Below, piece by piece: positions 1-9,540 of a DNA stretch of 64,000 nt. This stretch comes from Ruegeria arenilitoris. GTDB lineage: Bacteria > Pseudomonadota > Alphaproteobacteria > Rhodobacterales > Rhodobacteraceae. Positions within the stretch are counted from its first letter, which is position 1, and the number at the start of each line of letters is the position of its first letter. A program made the translations under genes and the position numbers. The stretch covers positions 558,001 through 622,000 of the forward strand of contig NZ_WQHX01000001.1 in assembly GCF_013035425.1 (NCBI RefSeq), written 5' to 3'. The notes beneath the pieces were generated by a model. The model did no database searches, was not told the DNA's origin, and worked only from the letters and a program-made list of their open reading frames with translations.

Positions 1-859
1 CAGCGCCCATTTCGCGCAAAGTAGTAAACAAGCCGGCTCGCGTTGGGTTCAAGCCAATACCTGGAACCAAAACATCTGAACCGGGCGTGATCAACGCAGC
101 ACAAACCGGGAAGGCTGCACTGGACGGATCACGTGGTACCGCGATGATCTGCGGCTTAAGTTCTGGCTGGCCAGTCAAGGTAATCACATGGCCTTGGTCT
201 GTGTCCTCTACCGTGATTTCTGCCCCAAACCCGGCTAACATCCGCTCTGAATGATCACGAGTGGCTTCTTTTTCGATTACGACGGTTTTACCAGGCGCAT
301 TCAAACCCGCCAGCAAAACGGCTGATTTGACTTGAGCCGACGGCACTGGAACCTCGTATCGAACTGGGATCGGATCATTGGCACCAACGATAGTCATCGG
401 CAACCGTCCAGCAGAACGCCCGACAGATTGCGCCCCGAACAGCGCTAGTGGATCGGTAACACGCGCCATTGGACGCTTATTCAAACTCGCGTCACCAGTA
501 AAGGTTGCCGTAATTGGCGAGGTGGCCATAGCACCCATGATCAGACGCACTCCAGTTCCAGAGTTGCCACAATCAATCACCTGATCCGGTTCGGCAAAGC
601 CGCCTACACCAACACCATGAACCGTCCATTCACCACCGCCGAGATCCGTTACCTCAGCCCCGAAAGCTCGCATCGCCTTAGCGGTATCCAGAACATCCTC
701 GCCCTCCAACAATCCAGATATCCGGGTTTCGCCCACTGCCATAGCACCTAAAATCAGCGATCTGTGCGAAATCGACTTGTCCCCGGGTACTTCGGCTGTG
801 CCGTTCAGCGGTCCGCAGGGATGCGAAGTCATCGGTATGGGCGTGCCTTGTCCGGACAT
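1..859 (-). CDS. aroA: 3-phosphoshikimate 1-carboxyvinyltransferase (EPSP synthase), partial at window edge
   Basis: Translating the reverse strand from the ATG at 859 gives an EPSP synthase, which joins shikimate-3-phosphate and phosphoenolpyruvate in aromatic amino acid synthesis. The C-terminal part lies beyond the left edge. The start is preceded by a TAAGGAG ribosome site. All four class II signatures are readable: GDKS (residues 26-29), SAQVK, RDHSE and NPTR, so it resembles the Agrobacterium CP4 enzyme more than the E. coli class I enzyme. The substrate loop reads GNSGTG, with Gly101 where CP4 has Ala100. It is the last visible gene of a leftward run behind trmB, 67 bases away. The family is certain; the glyphosate response cannot be judged from the fragment. 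Confidence 0.95.
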   Translation of the reverse strand, partial: MSGQGTPIPMTSHPCGPLNGTAEVPGDKSISHRSLILGAMAVGETRISGLLEGEDVLDTAKAMRAFGAEVTDLGGGEWTVHGVGVGGFAEPDQVIDCGNSGTGVRLIMGAMATSPITATFTGDASLNKRPMARVTDPLALFGAQSVGRSAGRLPMTIVGANDPIPVRYEVPVPSAQVKSAVLLAGLNAPGKTVVIEKEATRDHSERMLAGFGAEITVEDTDQGHVITLTGQPELKPQIIAVPRDPSSAAFPVCAALITPGSDVLVPGIGLNPTRAGLFTTLREMGA

Positions 860-926
860 GGGGGCTCCTTATGCGCTGTCAATCCATGGCCGATTAGCGA
901 ATTGGCACCAATTGGTCCAGCAGCAA

Positions 927-1637
927 TCAATCTTTGCGGCGGAAGGTCAGGTAGTGCGGCGTGCGGCACTCACGCAGAGCTTTCTGTTCGTAACGGGTGG
1001 AAATCCAATCACCCCAAGGCTCGCGCCAGTCTTTGGGGCCTTCGGCCAACCATTCGAACCCGGCACGCGGCACTTCTTCCATTGTTTGGCGCACGTAATC
1101 AGGGATGTCTGTAGCCACACGAAAAACAGATCCGGGCTTCAACGCCCTAGCAAGCGGCTCCAAATGTTCAGGCGTGACGAACCTGCGGCGGTGATGACGC
1201 TTTTTGGGCCATGGATCGGGATAAAGAAGGAATGCACGCGAGATGCTGGCTTCTGGTAAAACATCGAACAGATCACGCGCGTCACCAGGATGAACTGCCA
1301 AGTTTTCGACCCCGGCTTTCCGGATCTTACCCAATAACATTGCAACACCGTTGATGTATGGCTCTGCCCCAATAATACCGATATCCGGATTGCTTTTCGC
1401 CTGATGCACCAGATGCTCGCCTCCTCCGAACCCAATCTCTAGCCAAACAGGGCGATTGTCGAACAGACCCGCAAGATCCAACGGAACGCGTTCAGGATTA
1501 GTATGCCAATCGACCGCACCGGGGGAAAGTGCGGTCAAATCCTCGCTCAAATAGGCCTTTTGACTGGGCTTGAGGGCTTTGCCCTTGAGACGGCCATAAA
1601 AATTCCGGTGCGGACGTTGCGAAAGCTGATTGCTCAT
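927..1637 (-). CDS. trmB: tRNA (guanine-N7)-methyltransferase TrmB
   Basis: This enzyme methylates G46 in the variable loop of tRNAs with SAM. The Rossmann SAM site (EIGFGGGEHL), the following GAEPYINGV segment and the family motif PDPWPKKRHHRRRFV are all present. The frame is open upstream to a TTG at 1739 that overlaps the metK stop, but the family normally begins close to the RNFYGR segment. I chose the ATG at 1637 (MSNQLSQ); the ATG at 1649 is equally possible, and neither has a strong ribosome site. It lies just downstream of metK on the same strand, so methyl-donor synthesis and a SAM user are probably co-transcribed. Confidence 0.93.
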   Translation of the reverse strand: MSNQLSQRPHRNFYGRLKGKALKPSQKAYLSEDLTALSPGAVDWHTNPERVPLDLAGLFDNRPVWLEIGFGGGEHLVHQAKSNPDIGIIGAEPYINGVAMLLGKIRKAGVENLAVHPGDARDLFDVLPEASISRAFLLYPDPWPKKRHHRRRFVTPEHLEPLARALKPGSVFRVATDIPDYVRQTMEEVPRAGFEWLAEGPKDWREPWGDWISTRYEQKALRECRTPHYLTFRRKD

Positions 1638-1735
1638 AGCGGTGGCCATACTGCTGCAGTTCAAGCGTTTCAAGGGCGAAGACTCAACGGCCAATGTAAA
1701 AAATGCACCGTCTTCGGTGCGCTTTTTCCGTTGGA

Positions 1736-2917
1736 TCAAACCGCTTGTTTCAGTGCGTCAACCAGATCTGTGCGCTCCCAACTGAAACCACCATCTTCAT
1801 CTGGCTGGCGACCAAAGTGGCCGTAGGCCGCAGTACGTTGATAGATTGGTTTGTTCAGCGCAAGATGCTCTCGGATACCGCGTGGCGTGAGGTCCATGAC
1901 TTGCCCCACTGCTTTTTCGATATCAGCATCTGGAACTTGGCCAGTGCTATGTGTGTCAGCATAAATCGATAGAGGTTTGGATACGCCAATCGCGTAGCTC
2001 AACTGAATGGTACAGCGCTCGGCCATCCCTGCCGCCACGACGTTTTTGGCCAGATAGCGTGCTGCATAAGCCGCCGAACGATCCACCTTTGTTGGGTCTT
2101 TGCCAGAGAATGCCCCACCGCCGTGCGGCGCCGCGCCCCCGTATGTATCCACGATAATCTTGCGCCCGGTCAAACCAGCGTCACCGTCTGGTCCTCCGAT
2201 AACAAACTTACCTGTCGGATTTACGTGCCATGCGGTTTCCGAAGACAACCAACCGTAAGGTAGGACTTGGCGAATATAAGGCTCAACGATCAGGCGAATG
2301 TCGTCCGAAGTGAGCGACTCATCCAAATGCTGGGTCGATAAAACAACCGAACTCACCCCTACTGGCTTGCCGTCTCGATAGACGACCGAAAGCTGTGATT
2401 TAGCGTCAGGTCCCAGTGCAGGTTCAGTACCGTTTTTCCGCACTTCAGCCAGACGGCGCAGGATCGCGTGCGAGTACTGGATCGGTGCCGGCATTAACTC
2501 AGGCGTTTCGGTTGTCGCATAACCAAACATAATACCCTGATCGCCGGCGCCTTCGTCCTTATTATGGGACGCATCTACACCTTGCGCGATATGGGCAGAT
2601 TGTTCATGCAGCAGGTTCGTCACCTCAATAGTTTCGTGATGGAACTTATCCTGCTCATAACCAATGTCCTTTACACAGGCGCGCGCGATCTCGTCTATAC
2701 GCCCCATGTAGTCATGCAGCTTGTCTTGATCAGACAGCCCAACTTCACCTCCGATAACCACGCGGTTCGTTGTTGCAAAGGTTTCGCACGCCACACGTGC
2801 TTCGGGTTCTTCACGCAAAAATGCGTCAAGCACAGCATCCGAAATACGGTCACAAACCTTATCCGGGTGCCCCTCGGAAACGGACTCCGAGGTAAAAACG
2901 TAATTCTGTCGGGACAT
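1736..2917 (-). CDS. metK: S-adenosylmethionine synthetase
   Basis: This 393-residue protein is full length for the family and makes SAM from methionine and ATP in the cytoplasm. The N-terminal [19 protein letters not shown], the central [12 protein letters not shown] and the phosphate-binding [16 protein letters not shown] segments are intact. The ATG at 2917 follows a GGAGC ribosome site that is itself part of a SAM/SAH-type riboswitch (2921-2968), so translation is expected to fall when SAM or SAH is abundant. Lnt lies upstream on the same strand and trmB downstream. Confidence 0.98.
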   Translation of the reverse strand: MSRQNYVFTSESVSEGHPDKVCDRISDAVLDAFLREEPEARVACETFATTNRVVIGGEVGLSDQDKLHDYMGRIDEIARACVKDIGYEQDKFHHETIEVTNLLHEQSAHIAQGVDASHNKDEGAGDQGIMFGYATTETPELMPAPIQYSHAILRRLAEVRKNGTEPALGPDAKSQLSVVYRDGKPVGVSSVVLSTQHLDESLTSDDIRLIVEPYIRQVLPYGWLSSETAWHVNPTGKFVIGGPDGDAGLTGRKIIVDTYGGAAPHGGGAFSGKDPTKVDRSAAYAARYLAKNVVAAGMAERCTIQLSYAIGVSKPLSIYADTHSTGQVPDADIEKAVGQVMDLTPRGIREHLALNKPIYQRTAAYGHFGRQPDEDGGFSWERTDLVDALKQAV

Positions 2918-2920
2918 AAA

Positions 2921-2968
2921 AGCGCTCCATTAAGATTTCCCCGCCACGCCAGGAAGCCGTTGTGACGA
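2921..2968 (-). promoter_or_regulatory. SAM/SAH riboswitch in the metK 5' leader
   Basis: Reading the reverse strand toward metK, GTCAC and GTGGC form the P1 stem around a loop that contains AACGGCTTCCTGGC. A linker then leads to ATGGAGCGC directly before the start codon. GGCTTCC in the loop can pair with the GGAGC ribosome site to make the H-type pseudoknot known for this class. The position (metK leader) and the host group match the described SAM/SAH motif. Ligand binding would hide the ribosome site. The match is from memory of the consensus, not a covariance search. Confidence 0.85.
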
Positions 2969-2989
2969 ACTTGCCAGGGAATACGCGTG

Positions 2990-4519
2990 CTAAGGCGAAG
3001 GGTCAATTGGTATTTGCACCCGAGGCGTCCCAACGTTGCGCCAAACCAGCACAAATAGCATCAATAAAGCCGCCAAGACCCAAATATCCCCAATCCGTGC
3101 ATAAACCGTCTTTGCCAAGGGGATGGGCAGGACGGCGTCGATATAACCAGATTGTCCCAAGTCCAAAGACTGGGTAACTGCACCCAGCGGATCTATCATC
3201 GCTGTTACGCCCGTGTTCGCCGACCGCATCATCGGCAAACCCTGCTCGATCGCACGCATCCGCGCCTGTGCCAAATGCTGAAACGGTCCGGAACGCGTAC
3301 CAAACCAGGCATCGTTTGTAATCTGTAACAAAAAGTCGGCGCGCCCAGGCGCAGAAAGAACATCTTGCGTGAAAACTGCTTCGTAGCAAATTAGCGGCAA
3401 CGCCTTGCCCAGAGGCCCAGCATCGAGCAGCGCCGCCCCTGGCCCCGCGCTGAATCCGCTGCCGGTGGTCGCCGCCATACCGTATATTCCGAAACGCGCC
3501 ATTAGATCGCCGAAAGGTACATATTCGCCAAATGGGGCCAGATGGTGCTTGTCATAAAGTCCGTCTTGTCGACCCTCTGGCCCAAGATAGATCATCGAGT
3601 TGAAAATACGCGGTCCTTCCCCCCTTTGAATGCCCAGAACGACAGGGGTGCCTTGCGCCGCCTTTGTTATCGACTCCAAATAAGGTTGTGCGTTGTCGAG
3701 CCATGCCGGTACAGAGGTTTCTGGCCAAACGATCAAATCAGGTCGGGGTTCAGCCGCGGTGAATTCAATTTGCCGCGCAAAAAACACAGGCGCAAAGTCC
3801 GGATCCCATTTTTGATGTTGCAGCGCGTTCGGCTGTATCAGGCGCACGACTTGCTGCTTGAACTGCACCTCGGGGCGAAATGTTGCATAACCTAAGGACA
3901 AGACCATAGACCCAAGGGTCAAAAACGCGGGGATTAATAAATAACTCGGTTTCCCAGGTCCGTAGAGATACGCACCAAGCGGCAGCGTCGATACAAAGGT
4001 CAGTGCCGCCAAGCCATAAGGTCCTACAAGTGACAAAAGTTGCGCTATTGGCGTGTCGACCCAGACTTGCGCAACTCCTGCCCAAGGAAATCCGGTCAAG
4101 ACATATCCTCGGGCGAATTCAACCAAAGTCAGAGAAATCGACAGCAGCAAACCCTGTTTTAAAGGTGATCCACCGATCCGCCGTGTTGTCCAAAATGCAA
4201 AGGACCAGAATAAGGCTAGTCCACCAGCCAAGAACACCAGCGCAAATGGCGCCATCCAAGCATGACGTTCTGCATCGACCAGAAATGGCTCGGTTATCCA
4301 GCTAAGGGCGTTGGCAAAATACCCTGTGGCAAATACCCAACCTAGCCAAGCGGCGCGGCGCGGCGTTTCGCAGGCCAAAAACAATGGCGTGATAAAAACC
4401 AGTCCGACCAGCGTCGCCAACCAGTATCCCCAAGGTGCCAAACCAAATGCTGCGAATGCCCCCAATATTCCGGCTAGTGCAAGTCTTAACCAAAACGGCC
4501 AGCCTTGAATGGGCATCAT
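2990..4519 (-). CDS. lnt: Apolipoprotein N-acyltransferase
   Basis: This 509-residue inner-membrane enzyme adds the third acyl chain to the N-terminal cysteine of lipoproteins. Several hydrophobic helices fill the first 210 residues, followed by a nitrilase-type domain. The catalytic triad is visible: Glu267 in WPETSVP, Lys324 in YDKHHLAPFGEYVP and Cys378 in LICYEAVF. The ITNDAWFG segment is also typical. The gene begins with two consecutive ATG codons; the first overlaps the stop of the upstream CBS-domain gene by four bases, so the two are probably translationally coupled. The 3' end lies about 20 bases upstream of the metK riboswitch. Confidence 0.97.
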   Translation of the reverse strand: MMPIQGWPFWLRLALAGILGAFAAFGLAPWGYWLATLVGLVFITPLFLACETPRRAAWLGWVFATGYFANALSWITEPFLVDAERHAWMAPFALVFLAGGLALFWSFAFWTTRRIGGSPLKQGLLLSISLTLVEFARGYVLTGFPWAGVAQVWVDTPIAQLLSLVGPYGLAALTFVSTLPLGAYLYGPGKPSYLLIPAFLTLGSMVLSLGYATFRPEVQFKQQVVRLIQPNALQHQKWDPDFAPVFFARQIEFTAAEPRPDLIVWPETSVPAWLDNAQPYLESITKAAQGTPVVLGIQRGEGPRIFNSMIYLGPEGRQDGLYDKHHLAPFGEYVPFGDLMARFGIYGMAATTGSGFSAGPGAALLDAGPLGKALPLICYEAVFTQDVLSAPGRADFLLQITNDAWFGTRSGPFQHLAQARMRAIEQGLPMMRSANTGVTAMIDPLGAVTQSLDLGQSGYIDAVLPIPLAKTVYARIGDIWVLAALLMLFVLVWRNVGTPRVQIPIDPSP

Positions 4520-5400
4520 TGAGCGATGTCCGGCAACATTACCCGTAAACGCTTAATCCGTCGCGGATCGGCTTCGATCACTTCGAACTCCGGACCTTCG
4601 GGGTGTTGAACAACTTCTCCTCGCGTCGGCACGCGACCGGACAACATAAAGACTAAGCCACCAAGTGTGTCGATCTCTTCCTCGTCCACATCCTCATGAC
4701 TGGTCAGCGAACGACCGATTTCAGCTTCGAACTCTTCCAATGGAACGCGCGCTTTGACGATATAGCACCCAGGTTTTTCTTGAACCCACAGCTGATCTTC
4801 ATCGGCGTCATGCTCGTCGGCAATCTCCCCGACGACCTGTTCAATGAGATCTTCGATAGTTAGCAGCCCATCGACCCCGCCATATTCGTCGATCACAAGG
4901 GCCATGTGCCGTCGTTCGGTCTGCATTTTGGTTAACAAAACACCTATTGGCATGGAGGGCGGGACGAACAACAGTGTCCGCAACATAGATTTCAAGTCAA
5001 ACTTCGCCGAATTTCCGTTAAAACCGTGGGTCAGCGCAAAATCCTTTAGGTGCACAAATCCAAGTGGCGTATCCAGAGTACCGTCATAAACCGGTATTCG
5101 AGACAGACCGCTTTCTCGGAAAATCTGCGCCAGTTCTTCCTTAGTCGTCGTCAATGGAACCGACACGATTTCTGCAGTTGGGATCGCCACATCCTCGACC
5201 CGCATGCGCCGCAGGTTCATCATACCACGCGATTGGGGAGGGCTTGCAGGAGTTCCGTTTATCCGACCAGGTTCATCGTCTTTTGAAGAGAACACTTCGA
5301 CAAGTCGGGAAAATAACCCGCTTTTTTCGTTGTTGAGATTACTGGTGCTCTCGGATCGCGCGCTTTGCGCCGCCCTAGAACTGCCGTCTATATCGCCCAT
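4516..5400 (-). CDS. CorC/hemolysin-type CBS-pair protein
   Basis: Two CBS domains (roughly residues 70-190; note SRIPVYDGTLDTPLGFVHLK and LVIDEYGGVDGLLTIEDL) are followed by the small CorC/HlyC C-terminal domain that ends in an RVMLPDIAQ tail. There is no membrane domain, as in CorC/YbeX and unlike the longer TlyC-type proteins. The family is linked to magnesium/cobalt efflux and ribosome-related functions. I set the start at the ATG at 5400, preceded by AGGAAA, because the longer frame (to 5472) would run into ybeY. It sits between ybeY and lnt, an arrangement common in proteobacteria. Confidence 0.92.
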   Translation of the reverse strand: MGDIDGSSRAAQSARSESTSNLNNEKSGLFSRLVEVFSSKDDEPGRINGTPASPPQSRGMMNLRRMRVEDVAIPTAEIVSVPLTTTKEELAQIFRESGLSRIPVYDGTLDTPLGFVHLKDFALTHGFNGNSAKFDLKSMLRTLLFVPPSMPIGVLLTKMQTERRHMALVIDEYGGVDGLLTIEDLIEQVVGEIADEHDADEDQLWVQEKPGCYIVKARVPLEEFEAEIGRSLTSHEDVDEEEIDTLGGLVFMLSGRVPTRGEVVQHPEGPEFEVIEADPRRIKRLRVMLPDIAQ

Positions 5401-5434
5401 TTTCCTGTTCCAAATGATCGGGTCAGTGCCCACT

Positions 5435-5929
5435 TCATGTATTATATGGGTTATCCACACCCAATTTGCCAAGTATCTTAACCTCCACGCCCTCCATCAG
5501 AGTGGCGTCGGGGTCACGAATGTGGTCATACCCCAGTAAATGCAAAACACCGTGAACGATTAGATGTGTCACGTGATCTTCCACATTTTTACCCGCTTCA
5601 ATTGCCTCTCGCATGCAGGTGTCATAGGAAATTGCAACATCACCCAAAGCTATCTCGCCGGTGAAATCCATTTCAGGCATTGAAGGAATTTCGCCAGGAA
5701 TTTCAGAAGATAACTCCGCTGTGGGCCAACTCAGAACATTTGTTGGAGTCGGCTTTTCTCTGAATTCAGAATTCAATTCCGCGATCCGGGCGTCATCACA
5801 GCATAAAAAACTGATTTCACAGTTATCTTTCTCGACTCCCCTATAATCCAGCGTGGCTTCGACAGCGCGAAGTATGAGCGGCTCTATCTCATGCCAACGG
5901 AGGTCTTCGATGGTAATTTCAAGGTTCAT
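5435..5929 (-). CDS. ybeY: Endoribonuclease YbeY (16S rRNA maturation)
   Basis: This 164-residue metalloprotein acts in 16S rRNA 3'-end maturation and ribosome quality control. The zinc site is explicit: His126, His130 and His136 in HGVLHLLGYDH. The upstream LNSEFREKPTPTNVLSWP segment is also characteristic. It follows phoH and precedes the CBS-domain gene on the same strand, an order that recurs across bacteria. No good Shine-Dalgarno sequence precedes the ATG at 5929. Confidence 0.96.
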   Translation of the reverse strand: MNLEITIEDLRWHEIEPLILRAVEATLDYRGVEKDNCEISFLCCDDARIAELNSEFREKPTPTNVLSWPTAELSSEIPGEIPSMPEMDFTGEIALGDVAISYDTCMREAIEAGKNVEDHVTHLIVHGVLHLLGYDHIRDPDATLMEGVEVKILGKLGVDNPYNT

Positions 5930-5971
5930 GAAAATGATCTAAGGCTGCATTCCCGACCGCGCCGTGTGTTT

Positions 5972-6994
5972 TTAACCTGTTTCGCGACCTGCATCAGCTT
6001 CATAGGCCTCGATTATGGCGGCGACAAGCGGATGTCGCACCACATCCTTCGAGGTGAAGTAGTTGAAGCTGATGTTTGGAATAGTCTTTAACAACCGCTC
6101 GGCATCTGCAAGACCCGATGGTACACCGCGCGGCAGATCAACCTGCGATCGGTCGCCAGTAATCACCATGCGGCTACCCTCACCCAGCCGTGTTAGGAAC
6201 ATCTTCATCTGCATAGTCGTGGCATTCTGCGCCTCGTCCAAAACAACAAATGCGTTCGCTAGTGTTCGCCCGCGCATAAAGGCAAGCGGCGCAATCTCTA
6301 TCCTTTTTTCCTCAATCAACTTTGCCAGTTGCTTACCAGGTAGAAAATCGTTCAGAGCGTCGTAAAGTGGTTGCATGTAAGGGTCGACCTTGTCCTTCAT
6401 GTCGCCCGGAAGGTACCCCAGCTTTTCACCAGCCTCGACTGCAGGACGGCTGAGGATGATGCGGTCCACATGCCCGCCTATGAACATTGATACCCCGACA
6501 GCTACGGCCAGATATGTTTTGCCCGTACCGGCCGGTCCAATCCCAAAAGCCAATTCATTGTTGAATAACGACTGGACATAGGCCTTCTGAGCATCTGTAC
6601 GAGGCTCGACCAGTTTCTTGCGTGTTTTGATTTCAACCGCGCCGCCTTTGAACATCTCCAATTGGTCGCCGTCGCGTGCTCCGGTTTCCGCCTCAGAATT
6701 GCCCATTCTCAGCTCTCGGTCCACATCGGCTGCTTCAACCTCGCGACCGCCTTCAAGACGGGTATACAAAGCCTGCAAAACATCAATGGCTTGCTTTTGG
6801 GCGTCTTCGTCGCCCATTACAGCCAATTGATTGCCTCGGCGTACGATTTGAACCGACAGCTTCTGCTCAATGCTTGCAAGATTGCGGTCGTATTCCCCGC
6901 ATAAATCTATCAACAACCGGTTGTCTGGAAATTCAACAAAAGCCTCGCGCTGGGGCATGTCACTTTGCGGTGGGTTCAGGGCACCGATGGCCAA
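5972..6994 (-). CDS. phoH: PhoH-family ATPase
   Basis: PhoH-like P-loop ATPase, probably RNA-associated. It carries Walker A GPAGTGKTYL, Walker B FVVLDEAQN, and a short N-terminal KH-like region (VQIVRRGNQLAVMGDED). The frame is open to a TTG at 7054 with no ribosome site. A second TTG at 6994, preceded by AGGAG at six-base spacing, starts the protein about 17 residues before the conserved FPDNRLLIDLCG and is my preferred start. An ATG at 6958 is the remaining alternative. It lies upstream of ybeY on the same strand. Confidence 0.93.
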   Translation of the reverse strand: MAIGALNPPQSDMPQREAFVEFPDNRLLIDLCGEYDRNLASIEQKLSVQIVRRGNQLAVMGDEDAQKQAIDVLQALYTRLEGGREVEAADVDRELRMGNSEAETGARDGDQLEMFKGGAVEIKTRKKLVEPRTDAQKAYVQSLFNNELAFGIGPAGTGKTYLAVAVGVSMFIGGHVDRIILSRPAVEAGEKLGYLPGDMKDKVDPYMQPLYDALNDFLPGKQLAKLIEEKRIEIAPLAFMRGRTLANAFVVLDEAQNATTMQMKMFLTRLGEGSRMVITGDRSQVDLPRGVPSGLADAERLLKTIPNISFNYFTSKDVVRHPLVAAIIEAYEADAGRETG

Positions 6995-7079
6995 TCCGTT
7001 CTCCTGTCTTGGCGTTTCACCCTGAGCGTAGACAACATCTTGGGCCAGACGCAAGCTGGAGTTTCATAAATTCGCGATG

Positions 7080-7096
7080 AAAAGGATTAACCTTTT
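7080..7096. repeat. Short inverted repeat between barrel gene and phoH
   Basis: AAAAGG and CCTTTT face each other across a five-base loop, in the gap between the outer-membrane gene and phoH. It could be a weak terminator for the leftward barrel gene, whose stop is 62 bases before it, or simply A/T-rich leader sequence. There is no long U-tract. Confidence 0.25.
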
Positions 7097-7157
7097 ACAG
7101 TCATTTGAAAAAACATTGTGAAATTTAAGAAATACCGCAATCTGATGCGCGAGCCAA

Positions 7158-7928
7158 CTAGAAGGTGTAGTTCAGGCCGACACGCAATCCGCCGAAGTTC
7201 GGAGTTGATTTGGTGGAAAAACCCGACCCTAGGTCGACTTCTTCCGACTCAAACTGGAAATATTCGATTTCACCGGTGATTGACCAATTCTTGTTCAACC
7301 GATGTTCAGCACCCAGACTGGCTGAAAAACCGTTTCGGTTGCCGGTGTCTTCCAAATTAAGCAGCAAATCTTCTCCTGTAAGAGTGGACGAAGTTGTAAC
7401 TTCCCCCCGGGCGTAACCTACGGAAAAAAAGTACAGAACGCTCCGGCTGCGGTTTGTGATTCCGTTTCGAAATCGGATCGAAAAAACATCTGAAATAGCA
7501 GATTGGGCGTCGACCGTCGTCCCACCGACCAATGACGAGGCGGTGTCGTCCAACGTGCCAAAATCATAAGTTAATTCTACACCATAGACATAGTCGCGTC
7601 CGCCGGTGGTTGGGACTATCCCACGCCAACCGCCGCGAATGCCTCCATAACCGCCCGAGGGTTCAAGGTCTCCAATGTTTATTCTGTCACCGGGTACCGC
7701 GAGCCCAAAGCGGTCGGTACCACCTGCTCCGTAACCAGCACTCACGCCAAGATAAAATGCACTGACGTCACTTGCTTCGGTCTGAGGCGAAAGAACATCG
7801 GGTTCAGCCACTTCGCCGTCTTTGCCACTGGCATATAAAGATGTTGAGAACAGAGCGGAAAGAAAGAACGGGAAAGTCGCCGAAAGGAAACCTTTCAGTT
7901 TCATTCGTTGACGACCTATTCGGCTCAC
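7158..7928 (-). CDS. Outer-membrane beta-barrel protein, OmpW/Opa-like
   Basis: This 256-residue exported protein starts with a basic stretch and a hydrophobic signal segment (FLSATFPFFLSALFSTSLYA). Alternating beta strands follow, rich in aromatic and glycine residues, ending in GLRVGLNYTF with the C-terminal phenylalanine expected for BAM-mediated insertion. The pattern suggests a small barrel of the OmpW/opacity type; the exact family is uncertain. I kept the GTG at 7928 because GGAGG lies nine bases before it; an in-frame ATG at 7904 would give a more standard signal peptide. It sits between miaB and phoH, where most relatives have no such gene. Confidence 0.8.
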   Translation of the reverse strand: MSRIGRQRMKLKGFLSATFPFFLSALFSTSLYASGKDGEVAEPDVLSPQTEASDVSAFYLGVSAGYGAGGTDRFGLAVPGDRINIGDLEPSGGYGGIRGGWRGIVPTTGGRDYVYGVELTYDFGTLDDTASSLVGGTTVDAQSAISDVFSIRFRNGITNRSRSVLYFFSVGYARGEVTTSSTLTGEDLLLNLEDTGNRNGFSASLGAEHRLNKNWSITGEIEYFQFESEEVDLGSGFSTKSTPNFGGLRVGLNYTF

Positions 7929-8039
7929 TACTCGTACCCTCCAGTGCGTTTTTCAAGCAACTAGTCAACTTGCAACTCGAACAGCCAAGGGAAATACATG
8001 ACCCTTGAAAAAACTGGGATACCTCGGACCATACATTCC

Positions 8040-8063
8040 ACCCTTAAATCAAGGGTTAATTTT
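8040..8063. repeat. Inverted repeat with T-tract between miaB and the barrel gene
   Basis: ACCCTT and AAGGGT form a six-base stem with a five-base loop, followed on the plus strand by TAATTTTT. As a terminator it would act on plus-strand transcripts, yet both flanking genes run leftward, so it may instead be an operator or a bidirectional structure. A further ACCCTT lies at 8001. Confidence 0.3.
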
Positions 8064-8099
8064 TCATTAGAATCGTCATATTTGAACGAGTTGCACAGG

Positions 8100-9419
8100 T
8101 TAGAGTAGTTCTGCGGCCAACGAGTTCGCGCCTGACGAAACTACTCTGACATCTCGCAGCTCGCCGACCTTCAAACTTGCGTCAGAGACGTGAACTGCGT
8201 GCAGATACTCGGATTTTCCCACCATTTGCCCACTTTGCCGACCCGGCTTTTCAAACAGGACACGTAGTTTTCGTCCAACCATTGAGTCCTGAATTTCGCG
8301 CTGGTGCCGAGTGATAACGGCCTGTAATTCTTGTAAGCGGCTGTCCGCCTTTTCCGGGTCCACCTGTGGCCGTTCTGCCGCAGGTGTGCCTGGCCGCGTT
8401 GAATATTTGAAAGAATAGGCATAGCCGTATCTAACCTGCTCCACCAAATCCAAGGTGGCCTTAAAGTCTTCATCCGTCTCTTCCGGGAAACCGACAATAA
8501 AATCTCCTGACATCAAGATGTCAGGGCGGGCTTCGCGAATACGCTCTATCAATCGCAGATAACTATCCGCAGTGTGGCTACGGTTCATGCGCTTTAGAAT
8601 TCGGTCAGATCCAGACTGTACCGGTAGGTGCAGGTATGGCATCAGCCTGTCACATGTACCGTGTGCTTCGATCAGATCATCGGTCATGTCATTGGGGTGA
8701 GATGTGGTAAAGCGGATGCGCTCTAAACCATCTACTTTGTTCAGTTCCCATATCAAACCAGCCAGCGTCATGTCGCCATTCGGTCCGGCACCATGATAGG
8801 CGTTGACGTTTTGCCCCAACAATGTGATTTCGCGCACACCGCGTTCAACCAGATCGCGAGCCTCGTGCAGGATTCTATCGGCTGGCCGACTGACCTCGGC
8901 CCCACGTGTATATGGGACCACGCAAAACGCGCAGAACTTGTCGCACCCTTCCTGTACTGTCAGAAAAGCTGTTGGTCCACGTTTGGCTTTTGGTCTGTTC
9001 TTTAGCTTTTCGAATTTATCCTCTTCAGGAAAATCGGTATCCAGCGCCTTTTTGCCTTCCCGCGTTTTGGCCTCCATTTCGGGCAAACGGTGGTAACTTT
9101 GCGGACCTACCACCAAATCGACCAACGGCTGGCGGCGCATAATCTCTTGCCCTTCGGCCTGGGCCACACAACCTGCCACACCGATCTTTAAATCCGGTTT
9201 TTCGGCCTTTAAACCCTTAAAGCGCCCAAGCTCGGAATAAACCTTTTCGGCGGCTTTTTCACGAATGTGACATGTGTTCAACAAGATCATGTCCGCATCG
9301 TCCGGGGACTTCGTTTCAACGTAGCCCTGCCCGCCCATTGCCTCGGCCATGCGCTCGCTGTCATAGACATTCATCTGGCAGCCATAGGTCTTAATATACA
9401 GCTTTTTGGGTTCGGACAT
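8100..9419 (-). CDS. miaB: tRNA-2-methylthio-N6-dimethylallyladenosine synthase MiaB
   Basis: Radical-SAM methylthiotransferase that modifies A37 of tRNAs reading UNN codons. The N-terminal UPF0004 domain has the three cluster cysteines (YGCQMN, NTCHIRE and VAGC). The radical-SAM CxxxCxxC appears as [17 protein letters not shown], and a C-terminal TRAM domain ends the protein. I used the ATG at 9419 ([13 protein letters not shown]), since this matches the family start; the frame extends a further 24 codons without family sequence. It heads the leftward run toward phoH but is separated from it by the barrel gene. Confidence 0.96.
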   Translation of the reverse strand: MSEPKKLYIKTYGCQMNVYDSERMAEAMGGQGYVETKSPDDADMILLNTCHIREKAAEKVYSELGRFKGLKAEKPDLKIGVAGCVAQAEGQEIMRRQPLVDLVVGPQSYHRLPEMEAKTREGKKALDTDFPEEDKFEKLKNRPKAKRGPTAFLTVQEGCDKFCAFCVVPYTRGAEVSRPADRILHEARDLVERGVREITLLGQNVNAYHGAGPNGDMTLAGLIWELNKVDGLERIRFTTSHPNDMTDDLIEAHGTCDRLMPYLHLPVQSGSDRILKRMNRSHTADSYLRLIERIREARPDILMSGDFIVGFPEETDEDFKATLDLVEQVRYGYAYSFKYSTRPGTPAAERPQVDPEKADSRLQELQAVITRHQREIQDSMVGRKLRVLFEKPGRQSGQMVGKSEYLHAVHVSDASLKVGELRDVRVVSSGANSLAAELL

Positions 9420-9540
9420 GAGAAAGGCCTTTGCGCTCGCTGGGTCGACGTCGTCTATACGCAACGAACGCCGCTTGCAATGGCCGCGCATTTACCCGAG
9501 TTTGACGAAAACTTCCAGCAAAGCGGGACCGGTACAGACA

